Notes: a model not told the origin generated them from the letters alone. A DNA stretch of 37,272 bases from Planctomycetaceae bacterium (GCA_021732845.1 JAKFUF010000213.1:1-37272); one strand, 5' to 3'; counted from the stretch's first letter, positions 1-8,541 are shown. Numbers and translations are program-made.

Positions 1-495
1 CCCCCGTGTCTAGCGCGTGCGAACTTTTTGACATTTTTTCCGTGCTCCATTCCCAACAAGCCGCGATTCGAGGCGGGGACAGGGTCCACCGCAGCGTTTT
101 CCAGCGTCAATTCCTGGAAAATCGTCGCCCCCAGATCGGACGGATAATACGGATTGGCCGCCGGGTAGGCCGCGATGGAGTCCGAACTGCCGATGACTTG
201 TCCGCCTTGCACACCGGACCTTGTCGCCCCAGTGAAGAGCGGTTGAATCAAGTGACCTTCGCTGATTTGCATCGGGCGACTGGTGCGGTCCTGCATCATC
301 GTCTGCGGATCGATACCCAGCGATTCAGCCGACTTCGAAAAGCGATCTTGGACACCATCACCAAAGAAGGCCATCATCCCGAGGGAAGCCCTTTTGTCTG
401 GCAAGCGGGCCAACTCAGTTGGCGTTCCCTGCTGAAATTCGGGTATGCCATGCGCGGCGAAAAGCGGGGCTACGGCTTTCAACCGGCGGAATAAC
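1..495 (-). pseudogene. Scrambled DUF1501-family C-terminal fragments
   Basis: No complete gene is seen here, but the minus strand stays open from about 717 to the window edge and part of its translation resembles the C-terminus of DUF1501 proteins, secreted sulfatase-fold proteins common in Planctomycetota. One block (about 218 to 105) contains GGQVIGSSDSIAAYPAAN followed by PSDLGATIF. A second block (about 326 to 226) contains SLGIDPQTMMQDRTSRPMQI and then HLIQPLF. In intact family members the GGQVIG/PSDLGATIF block comes first and leads straight into LGID...RPM.I. Here the order is reversed. No ATG start with a ribosome site is visible upstream. I infer a decayed or rearranged pseudogene, possibly damaged by the neighbouring element. 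The frame runs off the window, so more of it may lie to the left. Confidence 0.5.
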
Positions 496-861
496 GCGTC
501 TGGCAACTCCGATTTCGGTTGCCGGGTTGCCGACGGGTTGCCAGCCGGTTGCTGGAAATGCTGACGGAAAGTGCGGATGGACGTGGTCGACACCGATTTG
601 CGCCAAGTTTTCCCGCGTCCGTTTCTCCGGTCCACGATAGAGGATACCGCTCGGAACGCAGCCCTTATGGCGCGAACAATGAAAAACTCCGGCCCCGGCA
701 ACCCCGCCCGGCGTATTTAAACAGTAGGCGGGGAGAAATTCTCATGGCCGGAACGCCCCAGCGTTTCGCCTCCCCGTCGCTGACCGGTTGCGGAAGCCAT
801 CGGCGCTCTCCGCAGTGCTGCACGCCGGTCCGCTGCTCCTGACCCTTGGCTGGAGATCGGC

Positions 862-1131
862 ATGCAATTCTTCACGGTGGGCGAACTGGCGCGGCGGGCG
901 GGAGTCCCCGTGCATCGGGTGACCTATGTGATCGAGACCCGTGGCATCCTGCCCGTGGGACGAGCGGGACATGCCCGCGTGTTCAGCGCCGCAGCGGCGG
1001 ATCAAGTCCTGACAACACTGAGCCAGATGGCCGCCGAGCGATCGGCTGTGAGTACTCAAACGTATAAACGTGTCGCCGCCGTACCATCCGTCGGTGGGGC
1101 TGACACGAGCACTTCCCTCTGTCCCTCTTGA
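862..1131 (+). CDS. Small MerR/excisionase-type helix-turn-helix protein
   Basis: This 89-residue protein begins MQFFTVGELARRAGVPVHRV, a typical helix-turn-helix of the MerR/excisionase superfamily (residues about 3 to 50). In that fold the recognition helix is followed by a wing-like segment, here around RGILPVGRAGHARVFS. Residues 51 to 70 (AAAADQVLTTLSQMAAERSA) could be a short helix. No effector-binding domain follows, so it is more like an excisionase or a small regulator than a full MerR sensor. The start at 862 is supported by GGAG six bases upstream. It stands first in a plus-strand run with the unknown gene at 1142 and the replication protein at 1464, so it may control or help excise the element. 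The role is inferred from position and fold only. Confidence 0.7.
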   Translation: MQFFTVGELARRAGVPVHRVTYVIETRGILPVGRAGHARVFSAAAADQVLTTLSQMAAERSAVSTQTYKRVAAVPSVGGADTSTSLCPS

Positions 1132-1141
1132 GGAACCCACC

Positions 1142-1534
1142 ATGTTGCCACTCCTCCGTTGGTCACGCGTCCGCGTGGTCGCCTTCGAAGACGCCGCCTG
1201 GCATGAAGACGGATTCACCGAATCCAGTCGCTATCGAGTCTACGCGATGCGGCAGGTTCATGGCCTGAATGTGTTACCGGATGCCGCCGGTCGGCGGCGT
1301 CTGGTCTATCTGGCGTGCGTCCACCTCAACGGCGCCTTTCGCCTGCTGGGAACCGGAGCCACGCTGCGCAGTGCTCAAGCACTGTGTGCTCGTTACGAAC
1401 AGAAATTCCAGGCCCGGACCAAGGCTCTCGATCCGAATGTGTCCCCTTCAGGAGCGTTGCCGTATGCCCATGGTGAAAGAAGCCCCGTCGTTCTCGAAGC
1501 CAGTGGTCGCAGCGATTCCCGCGGTCTTGCGTGA
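1142..1534 (+). CDS. Unknown 130-aa protein, element cargo
   Basis: I do not recognise this family. The 130-residue protein starts MLPLLRWSRVRVVAFED, 10 bases after the stop of the helix-turn-helix gene, with GAGGA upstream. The middle (residues 30 to 90) has regular alternation of charged and hydrophobic residues suggesting a small alpha/beta fold. There is no signal peptide or membrane segment. Its last 71 bases overlap the start of the replication gene in another frame, and the C-terminal tail there is rich in Ser, Gly and Arg. Either the tail is genuinely read in two frames or the protein once ended earlier. The tight spacing suggests co-transcription with the genes on both sides. Confidence 0.55.
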   Translation: MLPLLRWSRVRVVAFEDAAWHEDGFTESSRYRVYAMRQVHGLNVLPDAAGRRRLVYLACVHLNGAFRLLGTGATLRSAQALCARYEQKFQARTKALDPNVSPSGALPYAHGERSPVVLEASGRSDSRGLA

Positions 1535-3628
1535 GCGGGATCAATGGGTTGTCTGGCGGTACGAGAAACGAGCTGGGCGACGGACCAAGATTCCGTATGC
1601 CCCGCGTTCCGGCGGGAGCGCCAGCGCTGCCGATCCCGGCACCTGGACCAGCTTTGACGTCGCACTGGAAACGTTTCAGCAAACTCGGCGATATGACGGT
1701 CTGGCCTACGTCTTCAGCGAGGACGATCCGTTTTGCGGGTTCGATCTCGACGATTGCCTCGACGAAGACGGCCAGTTGCTCTGGGGAGCCGATTTACTGG
1801 AGACGCTGGATTCGTACTGTGAGATTTCCCCTCGGGGCGCGGCCTGAAACTGATCGTGCGCGGGAAAAAGCCCGCCTACGCCCGTTGTAGGGCGGCTTGG
1901 AATGGAGGCGGGACGATCGAGATCTACGATCAGCGACGCCTCTTTGCGATCACCGGGCAGCGGCTGGTGGGGAGCAATCCTGAGATCGCGGACCGGCAAA
2001 CCGAGTTGGATAATCTGTGTCGGAAACTCTGGGGATCTCTTCATCCACAGGCTCAACCCCGTGAAATCCCGAGAGGCTCGTCAGGCAACATGACACTGAG
2101 CGAACTCCCCGATCGGCAACAGCGCTGCCTCGCAGTGATGCAGCGGATGCAGCTTGTCGACCATACCGACGGTTCGCATCGGCTGTACGCGGCGTGCTGC
2201 CGAGCCATCGAACACGGGCTGGATGACCGCGAAGCGATCTCGTGTCTGCGGGCGTATCAATGCCAGCAACCGTTTCCTCGCTCCTGGTCGGACGCAGAAA
2301 TCTTCCAGCGTTTGCGGGACGCCGAGCAGGTTTGCCCGCGTGGAAATCCGTCATCCAGTGCTCCTCTGGCGGAGCCACCGACGATCGGCGACTTGCTGCT
2401 GGAGTGCCCGACGCTCCGTCCGCCGGTGATTCAGGGACTGCTGCGCCAAGGGGAAACGATGAACCTGATCGCCAGCCCGAAGACCGGCAAGTCCTGGCTG
2501 GCCGCCGACCTGGCGCTGATGTTCGCCACCGGTCAACCGCTGTTCCACACGTTCGCCACAGTTCCCGGAAAGGTGCTGTTGATTGATAACGAACTGCACC
2601 GGGAAACGATTGCCTTCCGCATGGCCAAGGTAGCAGATGCTCGCAGCATCGCCGTGCCGGAATTCGCCAGCCAGATTCATGTCGAGTCCTTACGAGGACG
2701 GTTGCTCGATCTGCCCGCGCTGGCCTCCTGGTTTGCCCGGTTTCCGAGGGGGAAGTTTCCGGTCGTCATCATCGACAGCCTGTATCGGATGCTACCGCCC
2801 GAGACCGATGAAAATGACAACGCGGCAATGTGTCGGCTGTACAATCTGATTGATGCTTACGCCGACCAACTCGGGGCGGCGTTCATCCTGGTGCATCATA
2901 CGTCCAAGGGAAATCAGAGTGGCAAGGGAGTCACCGATGTCGGCAGCGGCGCGGGGAGCATCAGTCGGGCGACCGATTCGCACCTGATCCTGCGGCCGCA
3001 CGCCGAGCCGAACTGCGCGGTGCTGGAAGCGGCGGTTCGTTCCTGGCCGCCGGTCGAGCCGCGCGTCCTGCGGTGGACGTTCCCGGTCTGGACTCCCGCC
3101 GACGAACTCGATCCTCAACAGTTACGCATTGATCCATTTGGACAGCGTTCCAAGAAAGCTGTGGAGACGAAGGAAGGTCCAGTGGCAAAATGGACGCCGG
3201 AATTATTCGTTGAGACCTTCCTGTCAGAAACGTGTCAACCCGGTGACGACATACTCGACGCCGCAGAGGACACGGGGCTCTCGGAGCGGCAGACTCGGAA
3301 GCTGCTGCGAGCAGCCGTCCGCAAGGGGTTGATCCACCAGCACCGGGAGGCGGCGAATCAGCCGGCTGAGTACGCGACCGGGCCATTTCCGGCATCGCCC
3401 AGTCGACAGGACCGAATTACCGCTCTGCTGGCGGCGGAGCCGGAACTTTCCAATCGAGAGGCGGCCCGGCGTTTGGACGTGTCCCACACGCTGGTTCAGC
3501 GGGTCCGTCGGCAGCTCGATCCAGGTGGAAATTGTCGTCCCGCACCAGTGGAAACTGTGTGCGAGTCCGTCCCAAACGTGGAAACAGGAGTTTCCAGTCT
3601 GTTTCCAGTGTCGAAGTCGTTGGCATGA
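1464..3628 (+). pseudogene. Primase/RepA-type replication protein, broken by a frameshift
   Basis: Two reading frames join into one replication protein. The first (1464 to 1847, AGGAG nine bases before the start) has QWVVWRYEKR and DDPFCGFDLDDCLD, typical of the N-terminal domain of phage and plasmid primase-polymerases. It stops at TGA 1845-1847 just after EISP. The second frame resumes there as RGLKLIVRGKKPA, the expected continuation, and runs to 3628. That part has a P-loop (ASPKTGKSW, near 2475-2500), a Walker B (VVIIDSLYR, near 2765) and HHTSKG near 2895, matching RepA/AAA_25 hexameric helicases. It ends with a helix-turn-helix (NREAARRLDVSHTLVQRVRR). Restoring one C in the run near 1828-1831 gives a single protein of about 720 residues. 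The gene is probably inactivated, unless this is a sequencing error. The second half could start on its own at GTG 1856. Confidence 0.75.
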
Positions 3629-3691
3629 CGCAAGTTGAAGGCGTTTTTTGGCATGGAAACCGTCTGTGCGCTCACCCCCCCCATACCCCCA

Positions 3692-3724
3692 GGGAAGCGC
3701 GGGTGCTGGAACACCCGCGTTCCC
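3692..3724. repeat. Long bulged hairpin after the replication gene
   Basis: GGGAA plus CGCGGGTG (3692-3705, with G3697 bulged) pairs with CACCCGCG plus TTCCC (3712-3724) around a six-base loop. That is 13 base pairs, 64 bases after the stop of the replication gene. There is no T-run on either side, so it is not a classical terminator. It could be a rho-assisted terminator, a structured RNA end or a replication or transfer site. Confidence 0.5.
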
Positions 3725-3879
3725 TGAGTGTCCACAGCGCATGCGCGCGGTGTTTCCACGCCAGCGGGATGGGCACGATTGGAACGCCTTGAACGGCTGA
3801 GTCGGGGCAATCTCCACGGCGGGATGCCCCCGTGGCGGATTCCCGGTCGATCTCCGGGCAAGCTCCCCGGCGACCGAAA

Positions 3880-3891
3880 TTCTGTACAGAA
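3880..3891. promoter_or_regulatory. Perfect 12-bp palindrome TTCTGTACAGAA
   Basis: TTCTGTACAGAA is its own reverse complement. The flanks extend it imperfectly to GAAATTCTGTACAGAAATTTC with one extra A. It lies alone in a gap between two operons of the putative element. Such a site could bind a dimeric repressor, for example the small helix-turn-helix protein at 862, but no second copy was noticed. Confidence 0.3.
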
Positions 3892-4168
3892 ATTTCCCGC
3901 CGGCGTCACAGCAGAATCGTCGCAACTGAATACCCTGTTGTGTGTTGTGAAGTCGCCACCAAATATCCGGACCAACGAAACAAAGTGTGGTCCTAACCGC
4001 GACGGATTCCCCCGGCGTCGCAAGTCTTTATGCCACGGAAGGAACCATCGAACCCAGGGTGCGCGATGCCCCTCGGCCAGCCTTCAAGCACGCTGTTGGC
4101 CCTGTCGTCGCCCACGTTGGCCCACGTCGCGAAGGAAACGGAACGTTGAAGAAGACCTACGACCAGCG

Positions 4169-4201
4169 AGAAAACGCCCGCACGTTACGAACGTGGGGCG
4201 T
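4169..4201 (-). terminator. Intrinsic terminator of the minus-strand operon
   Basis: Read on the minus strand, CGCCCCACGTT (4200-4190), loop CGT, then AACGTGCGGGCG (4186-4175, G4180 bulged) forms an 11-bp stem followed directly by TTTTC. It lies about 30 bases after the stop of the zinc-ribbon gene at 4231, which is the usual place and form of a rho-independent terminator. Confidence 0.75.
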
Positions 4202-4230
4202 CACCGGGACGAGCCCGGGTCAAGGGGTTG

Positions 4231-4518
4231 TCATTCGCCGGGGCGGTACGTCGTGCCGCACGCGGCGCAGCAGACCGTTTCGTCGTCATCCTGCCAGGCC
4301 AGCCGGTCGGCGTTCCGCTCGCCGCAGTTCGGGCAGGCCTCGGTGGTGGCGACGTTGTTCGCCAGCGGCGGGTCAAGTTGGTCAGCCACCGCCAGCAGCG
4401 TCTCGAGGAGGTCGTTGGCATCGATGCGGCTGGAGCGGCGTCCCTCTTCGAGGGCGTTTTCCAGCCGCAGGGCGACCACGCGGAAGGCATCGGCGATCTT
4501 GTGTTCGGGGTTTGTCAT
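4231..4518 (-). CDS. Small zinc-ribbon protein, element operon
   Basis: This 95-residue protein has two parts. Residues 1 to 55 are charged and helical (EHKIADAFRVVALRLENALE). Residues 60 to 95 form a zinc ribbon with paired cysteines, CPNCGERNAD and then VCCAACGTTYRPGE. It lies nine bases after the stop of the HARE-HTH gene, so both are likely on one transcript, and a strong terminator follows. The fold suggests nucleic-acid or protein binding. I cannot assign a reaction. It has the compact size and composition of small accessory proteins carried on mobile DNA. Confidence 0.7.
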   Translation of the reverse strand: MTNPEHKIADAFRVVALRLENALEEGRRSSRIDANDLLETLLAVADQLDPPLANNVATTEACPNCGERNADRLAWQDDDETVCCAACGTTYRPGE

Positions 4519-4527
4519 GGTTGCACA

Positions 4528-5064
4528 TCAGATCTTGAAGAGTTCGGAAACTGCCTTGGGACCGGGTGTCCCGTCCGCGATCTCGGCGTCGCCCGTCTTC
4601 TTCTTGGCGGCCTTCTTGCCCGTGGCCTTCGAGACGGGTTTGGCGGGGGTGTTGGTTCCCGTTCCCAGCGTGAAGTGGCCACGTTCGGTCTTGGTGAACC
4701 GGGCGTCGGCCCCCTTGGTCTGAATCTCCCGCAGGATGGCGGCGTACAGCGTGGCCTGCGGCGTCTTGCCGCCGGGGCTGGTCCAGTACCCCTTAGCGGC
4801 CATCGCATCGATCATCTCCTTCGAGGTCAGCGGCTCACCCGCTTCCGCCAGCACCTTCGCCGCCGCGTCGAGCGCGCTCATTTTGCCGGGAACCTTCTCC
4901 TTGGCGGGCTTCCTCGCCTTCGCGGGTTTGGCGTCGGCCGTCGTTTCGACCTTCGTCTCGGCGGCCTGCGGTTCCGGCTTCTTGGCCGGGGTTTTCTTCG
5001 CGGCCTTGGCCCGGGGCTTCGCGGTCTTGGTGGCCTTCTTGTTCGTGGTCTTCGTCGTCGTCAT
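4528..5064 (-). CDS. HARE-HTH domain protein with a histone-H1-like lysine/alanine tail
   Basis: The 178-residue protein has a basic, disordered N-terminus (residues 1 to about 70, rich in Lys, Ala, Pro and Thr, starting [20 protein letters not shown]). This resembles the tails of H1-like bacterial proteins. It is followed by a winged helix (about 75 to 145: [55 protein letters not shown]) that matches the HARE-HTH domain, found in proteins linked to chromatin and DNA modification. A second basic patch ([11 protein letters not shown]) follows. The start at 5064 is set by AAGGAG seven bases upstream; an earlier in-frame ATG at 5100 lacks such a site. It sits in the middle of a three-gene minus-strand operon. 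DNA binding and compaction is the likely role. The domain call is firm, the job is inferred. Confidence 0.8.
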   Translation of the reverse strand: MTTTKTTNKKATKTAKPRAKAAKKTPAKKPEPQAAETKVETTADAKPAKARKPAKEKVPGKMSALDAAAKVLAEAGEPLTSKEMIDAMAAKGYWTSPGGKTPQATLYAAILREIQTKGADARFTKTERGHFTLGTGTNTPAKPVSKATGKKAAKKKTGDAEIADGTPGPKAVSELFKI

Positions 5065-5126
5065 GGTTCGTCTCCTTGGGAAACAGGGGTCCAGAAACAA
5101 AATCAGCCGACCACACGGTCGGCTGG

Positions 5127-5348
5127 TTACTCACCACGCAGGATTCTGCGTCGGGCTTCGCGGGCTTTGTCCAAGGCCCGCTCGGCCGATTCGATGGCGA
5201 ACACCAGGGCGTCCGCCGCTTCCGCGTCTTCGCATTCGATGGCCATCAGGTCGTTGATCTGCGTTCGCAGTTTCATCTGCAGGGCGTGCAGCGTCCGCAA
5301 CGCGGCACAGTTCAGGGCGCGGGGTTGTTCGTCGGGGGCGCCGGTCAT
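5127..5348 (-). CDS. Small helical protein, first gene of the minus-strand operon
   Basis: I do not recognise a family. The 73-residue protein starts [14 protein letters not shown] with GAGGAG upstream, which favours 5348 over the earlier ATG at 5399. Residues 18 to 70 are almost wholly helix-forming with heptad-like hydrophobics ([19 protein letters not shown] and later [16 protein letters not shown]). A short coiled coil or helical hairpin is likely. It is 62 bases upstream of the HARE-HTH gene and faces the plus-strand recombinase operon across a 190-bp divergent control region. Confidence 0.65.
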   Translation of the reverse strand: MTGAPDEQPRALNCAALRTLHALQMKLRTQINDLMAIECEDAEAADALVFAIESAERALDKAREARRRILRGE

Positions 5349-5538
5349 CGTTCGTGCTCCTCGAGGTTGGCGTTCGGGATCGTCGTGGCGACATGACACC
5401 AGTTACCTCGACGTCGGAACGACATCCACTCCGTTCCACAGCGATTTCACAGGAATTCAGCAGGTTCTCCGCCATTCCTGCTGGCCTCGATTTCGGGGAA
5501 CAACACGTCCCCCGGTCCCCTCAAACCAGGAGTTCCAA
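5349..5538. promoter_or_regulatory. Divergent intergenic region between two element operons
   Basis: Minus-strand genes start at 5348 and plus-strand genes at 5539, so this 190-bp stretch must contain promoters for both operons. I see no convincing -35/-10 pair or operator. The call rests on gene orientation only. Confidence 0.4.
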
Positions 5539-5772
5539 ATGATGGATTTGTCTGCCACCGAATGCCGACGCGAAGTTGCGGGTTTACTGGCTCGGGCCGT
5601 GATGCGGTCCCGTTATGCCATGCGGCCCGTATCGCCGGATGAGATGGCCATCACCCGTCCACCGCGCGACGGCGCACGACCGAAACCCACGAGTTTTCGA
5701 AACCACTCCGAACTCGCGGCCCGTGGCCTTGAGGTGTCGGGCGTGTCGAGGCTCACTGTCCACGCGGGTTAG
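5539..5772 (+). CDS. Small protein upstream of DUF2924 and recombinase
   Basis: The 77-residue protein begins MMDLSATECRREVAGLLARA and ends GVSRLTVHAG. AGGAG lies five bases before the first ATG. The first 45 residues look helical and are followed by a Pro/Arg-rich segment (SPDEMAITRPPRDGARPKP). No known family is evident. It is 32 bases before the DUF2924 gene and is probably the first gene of the recombinase operon. Small proteins of this size are frequent in front of DUF2924-recombinase pairs, which supports it being real, but the function is unknown. Confidence 0.55.
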   Translation: MMDLSATECRREVAGLLARAVMRSRYAMRPVSPDEMAITRPPRDGARPKPTSFRNHSELAARGLEVSGVSRLTVHAG

Positions 5773-5804
5773 TTCCTTCGAGACCTCAAACACGGGAGAT
5801 GCAC

Positions 5805-6302
5805 ATGACGTTGAATGTTGGAAAAGAACTGGCGGCGCTCGAACGGATGAGCGTCGGTGAACTGCGGGAGCGGTATGTGGAACTGTTCCAGGAGACGACG
5901 CACGCCCGCAACCAAAAGTGGCTGATCAAGCGAATCATCTGGCGGATGCAGTCGCTCGAGCAGGGGGGCCTGTCGAATCGTGCTCTCGAACGGGCCACAG
6001 AACTGGCCGGTTCGAGTGACCTCCGGGTCACCGCACCGCGTGATTCCCAGCCTGCCACGGAGACCGCAGCGCCAACCCGAACGGTTGCCTGCCGGATCGA
6101 CGGGGCGTCCCGCACGCCGCTTCCGGGCACGCTGATCGCCCGCACCTACAAGGGCCAATTGATCCAGGTCCAAGTGCTGGCACACGGGTTTGAGTACCAG
6201 GGCGACGTGTACCGGTCGCTCAGCGCCGTGGCCAAGCAGATCACCGGTTCGCACTGGAATGGCTTCAAGTTCTTCAACCTTCAGCAGACAGGAGAGGCCT
6301 GA
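5805..6302 (+). CDS. DUF2924 family protein
   Basis: This 165-residue protein fits DUF2924, a family usually encoded directly before a large serine recombinase on mobile elements. The N-terminal half is helical ([31 protein letters not shown]). The C-terminal half has the family core: [20 protein letters not shown], then [20 protein letters not shown] and HWNGFKFF. The start at 5805 is chosen because GGGAG lies six bases upstream; the in-frame ATG at 5799 overlaps that site. Its TGA overlaps the ATG of the recombinase by one base, so the two are translationally coupled. DUF2924 has no established biochemical role; its linkage suggests a recombination partner or directionality factor. Confidence 0.85.
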   Translation: MTLNVGKELAALERMSVGELRERYVELFQETTHARNQKWLIKRIIWRMQSLEQGGLSNRALERATELAGSSDLRVTAPRDSQPATETAAPTRTVACRIDGASRTPLPGTLIARTYKGQLIQVQVLAHGFEYQGDVYRSLSAVAKQITGSHWNGFKFFNLQQTGEA

Positions 6303-7852
6303 TGTCCCGCAAAACCACCAAGACCGAGCCTTCGACCGTGCGGTGTGCAATCTACACCCGCCAGAGCACGGAAGAGGGACTTGAGCAGGAATTCAATTCG
6401 CTCGATGCCCAGCGGGAGTCGGGGGAAGCGTTCATCACGTCCCAACGTCACGAAGGTTGGCAATGCCTGCCCGAGCATTACGACGACGGCGGTTTCACGG
6501 GTGGCAACATGGAACGCCCCGCCCTGAAACGACTGCTGACCGATATTGCCGCCGGGAAGGTCGATTGCGTCGTGGTCTACAAGGTCGACCGCCTCAGCCG
6601 CTCGTTGCTCGACTTTGCCAGGATGATGGAGGTGTTCGAACAGCACCGGGTGTCGTTCGTGTCGGTAACCCAGCAGTTCAACACCGCCAGTTCCATGGGT
6701 CGGCTGGTGCTCAACGTATTACTGTCGTTCGCCCAGTTCGAACGGGAGATGATCAGCGAGCGGGTCCGTGACAAGATCGCCGCCTGACGCCGCAAGGGAA
6801 AGTGGTCGGGTGGGATGCCACTGCTGGGGTATACCGTCGAAAAGACGAAACTGGTGGTCGATGAAACGGAAGCGGCTCAGGTGCGGCAGATCTTCGAACT
6901 GTACCTGGATCACCAGTCGTTGCTGCCGACCGTAACGGAACTCAACCGTCGCGGCTGGACGACCAAACGCTGGACCACCAGGAAGGGGGCTCACCGGGGC
7001 GGACGGCTCTTCACCAAGAACAGCCTGCACGCGCTGCTGACCAATGTCACGTACATCGGTCAGATCCGCTACAAAGACGAGGTTCACCACGGCGAACACA
7101 CGGGGATCGTGCCGCCGGACCTGTTCCAACGCGTGCAGTCCCTCCTCCATCGCAACGGTCATACCGGTGGCCGGGCGGTGCGGAACAAATACGGGGCACT
7201 GCTCAAGGGACTGATTCGCTGCCGCGTCTGCCGCTGTGCCATGTCGCACACCTACACGGCCAAGGGAAACAAGCGGTATCGTTACTACGTCTGTGGGACC
7301 GCCCAGCAACGGGGTTGGTCGGAATGTCCAGCGCCTTCGGTCCCGGCGGGGGAAATCGAACGGTTCGTCGTCGAGCAGATTCGATGGATCGGCCGCGATC
7401 CGGTCGTCATCGCCGAGACCGTCCAGCAAGTCCGCCAACAAATGGACGAGGGACGGGCACGTCTCAATTCCGAACGGACCATCCTGCAACGGCAGGTGCG
7501 TGACGATCACGCGGCGCTGCAGGTCGCAGCCACGCTGACGAATTCCGTGGACCGGGTCTCCCGGTTGGCCGACGTCCAGGAACGTCTTCGCATGGCGGAA
7601 CGACGACTGACCGAGATCGACCACGAACTGACCACCCTCGATCAAGAAACCATCACGGAAGCCGAGGTCACGCACGCCCTTGCCGACTTCGATCCGCTTT
7701 GGCAGACGCTCGCTCCGCGTGAGCAGGCGCGCGTCCTCGAAATGCTCATCGAACGCGTGGACTACGATGGCGAGCACGGCCAGGTCTCCCTGACATTCCG
7801 CCCCTGCGGAATTCGAACCCTCACCCAAGAACTTCAGGAGTCAGTGGCATGA
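6302..7852 (+). pseudogene. Large serine recombinase interrupted by an in-frame TGA
   Basis: The N-terminal resolvase domain has the nucleophile region [12 protein letters not shown] (Ser22) and the conserved [20 protein letters not shown] and [23 protein letters not shown] at 6785-6787 then stops the frame. The same frame continues as RRKGKWSGGMPLLGYTV, exactly the normal family sequence, through the recombinase domain (NRRGWTTKRW, LLTNVTYIGQIRYK), a zinc ribbon (CRVCRC...CGTAQQRGWSEC) and a coiled coil to 7852. Without the stop this would be a normal 516-residue integrase that inserts or excises the element by Ser-linked double-strand breaks. TCA to TGA would be a one-base change at a position where Ser is usual. 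I favour a nonsense mutation. Readthrough or a sequencing error are alternatives. Confidence 0.85.
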
Positions 7853-8274
7853 ATCCGAACCTGACCGTCACCCGCGACTTTCACATCACTCGCCGCGATC
7901 ACGGACAGAAGCAACTGAGAGGGGGTGCTGCCGACAACGTCCCCCTCGGGAAGGTTCCCCGCATCGCGCGGCTGATGGCGCTGGCGATCCACTGCGACGA
8001 GTTGATCCAGGGCGGGAAGTTCGCCGATCAGTCGGAACTGGCCCGATTCGGCCAGGTCACGACGGCTCGCACGACGCAAATCTTGTCGCTCCTGACACTC
8101 GCACCGGACATCCAGGAAGAGATTCTGTTCTTGCCGCGAACCACCCAGGGCCGCGACACGATCAAAGAATCCGATGTCCGCCAGATCGCCACCGTGCTCG
8201 ACTGGCGCAAACAACGCCGCCTGTGGACCACGTTGTGCGACGAACGACTCGGGACGGACGATGGTTTGAAGTGA
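7849..8274 (+). CDS. Unknown protein downstream of recombinase, possible HTH
   Basis: The 141-residue protein starts four bases inside the recombinase 3' end (ATGA overlap) and is thus coupled to it. Residues 40 to 105 (PRIARLMALAIHCDELIQGG, DQSELARFGQVTTARTTQIL, LLTLAPDIQEEILFLP) fit a helix-turn-helix of the ParB/KorB-like type seen in short proteins next to recombinases. The last part (DTIKESDVRQIATVLDWRKQ) is helical and basic. No membrane segment or signal is present. A role in recombination control or DNA binding is inferred from its position. A 10-bp hairpin follows its stop codon directly. Confidence 0.75.
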   Translation: MNPNLTVTRDFHITRRDHGQKQLRGGAADNVPLGKVPRIARLMALAIHCDELIQGGKFADQSELARFGQVTTARTTQILSLLTLAPDIQEEILFLPRTTQGRDTIKESDVRQIATVLDWRKQRRLWTTLCDERLGTDDGLK

Positions 8275-8299
8275 GTTGGGTTCGGGTTGCGAACCCAAC
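8275..8299 (+). terminator. Strong 10-bp hairpin after the recombinase operon
   Basis: GTTGGGTTCG (8275-8284) pairs perfectly with CGAACCCAAC (8290-8299) around loop GGTTG, starting one base after the stop of the last gene. No T-run follows, so it may act with Rho or protect the RNA end instead of being a full intrinsic terminator. The rest of 8300-8541 shows no gene. Confidence 0.5.
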
Positions 8300-8541
8300 G
8301 GGGTTGCTAACAAGCAGGGGGTTCCTAATCCGTGAGCGTGAGAGTTCGCGGCCCAAATCCCGGACAGACGGACCCACCCCCCCAATTCTGCGATCCCCGC
8401 ACGACGAACCAGAGAGCGAACCCCTGGAAGCAGTCATCGCAAGTTGTTCCGCGGTTTGCGGATAACTCGCGACCTCTGGCCAATGCCGCTTTCGCTCGGA
8501 GAGCTAACGGCGGTGTCACCGGGTTCGAGAAAGTGAAAAAG

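Larger units (their letters stand above)
3629..4230. other. 602-bp gap with hairpins, a palindrome and a terminator
   Basis: I see no credible gene here; open frames on both strands look like random high-GC frames. It does hold three structured sites listed separately: a 13-bp bulged hairpin (3692-3724), a 12-bp palindrome TTCTGTACAGAA (3880-3891), and the intrinsic terminator of the minus-strand operon (4169-4201). It separates the plus-strand replication gene from the convergent minus-strand operon. Confidence 0.6.

Noticed and set aside
744-842. 32-codon frame (MAGTPQRFAS) upstream of the helix-turn-helix gene
   Set aside because: A purine-rich stretch lies upstream, but it is too short and unstructured to support.
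1820-1850. Programmed -1 frameshift in the replication gene
   Set aside because: The codons ATT TCC CCT do not form an X XXY YYZ slippery site and no downstream pseudoknot was evident.
3728-4723. Long plus-strand frame of 331 codons
   Set aside because: It overlaps the well-supported zinc-ribbon and HARE-HTH genes on the other strand and has the Arg/Ser-rich composition of a shadow frame in high-GC DNA.
4228-5538. Long plus-strand frame of over 400 codons leading into the 77-aa gene
   Set aside because: Only its last 77 codons follow a ribosome site; the rest is antisense to three real minus-strand genes.
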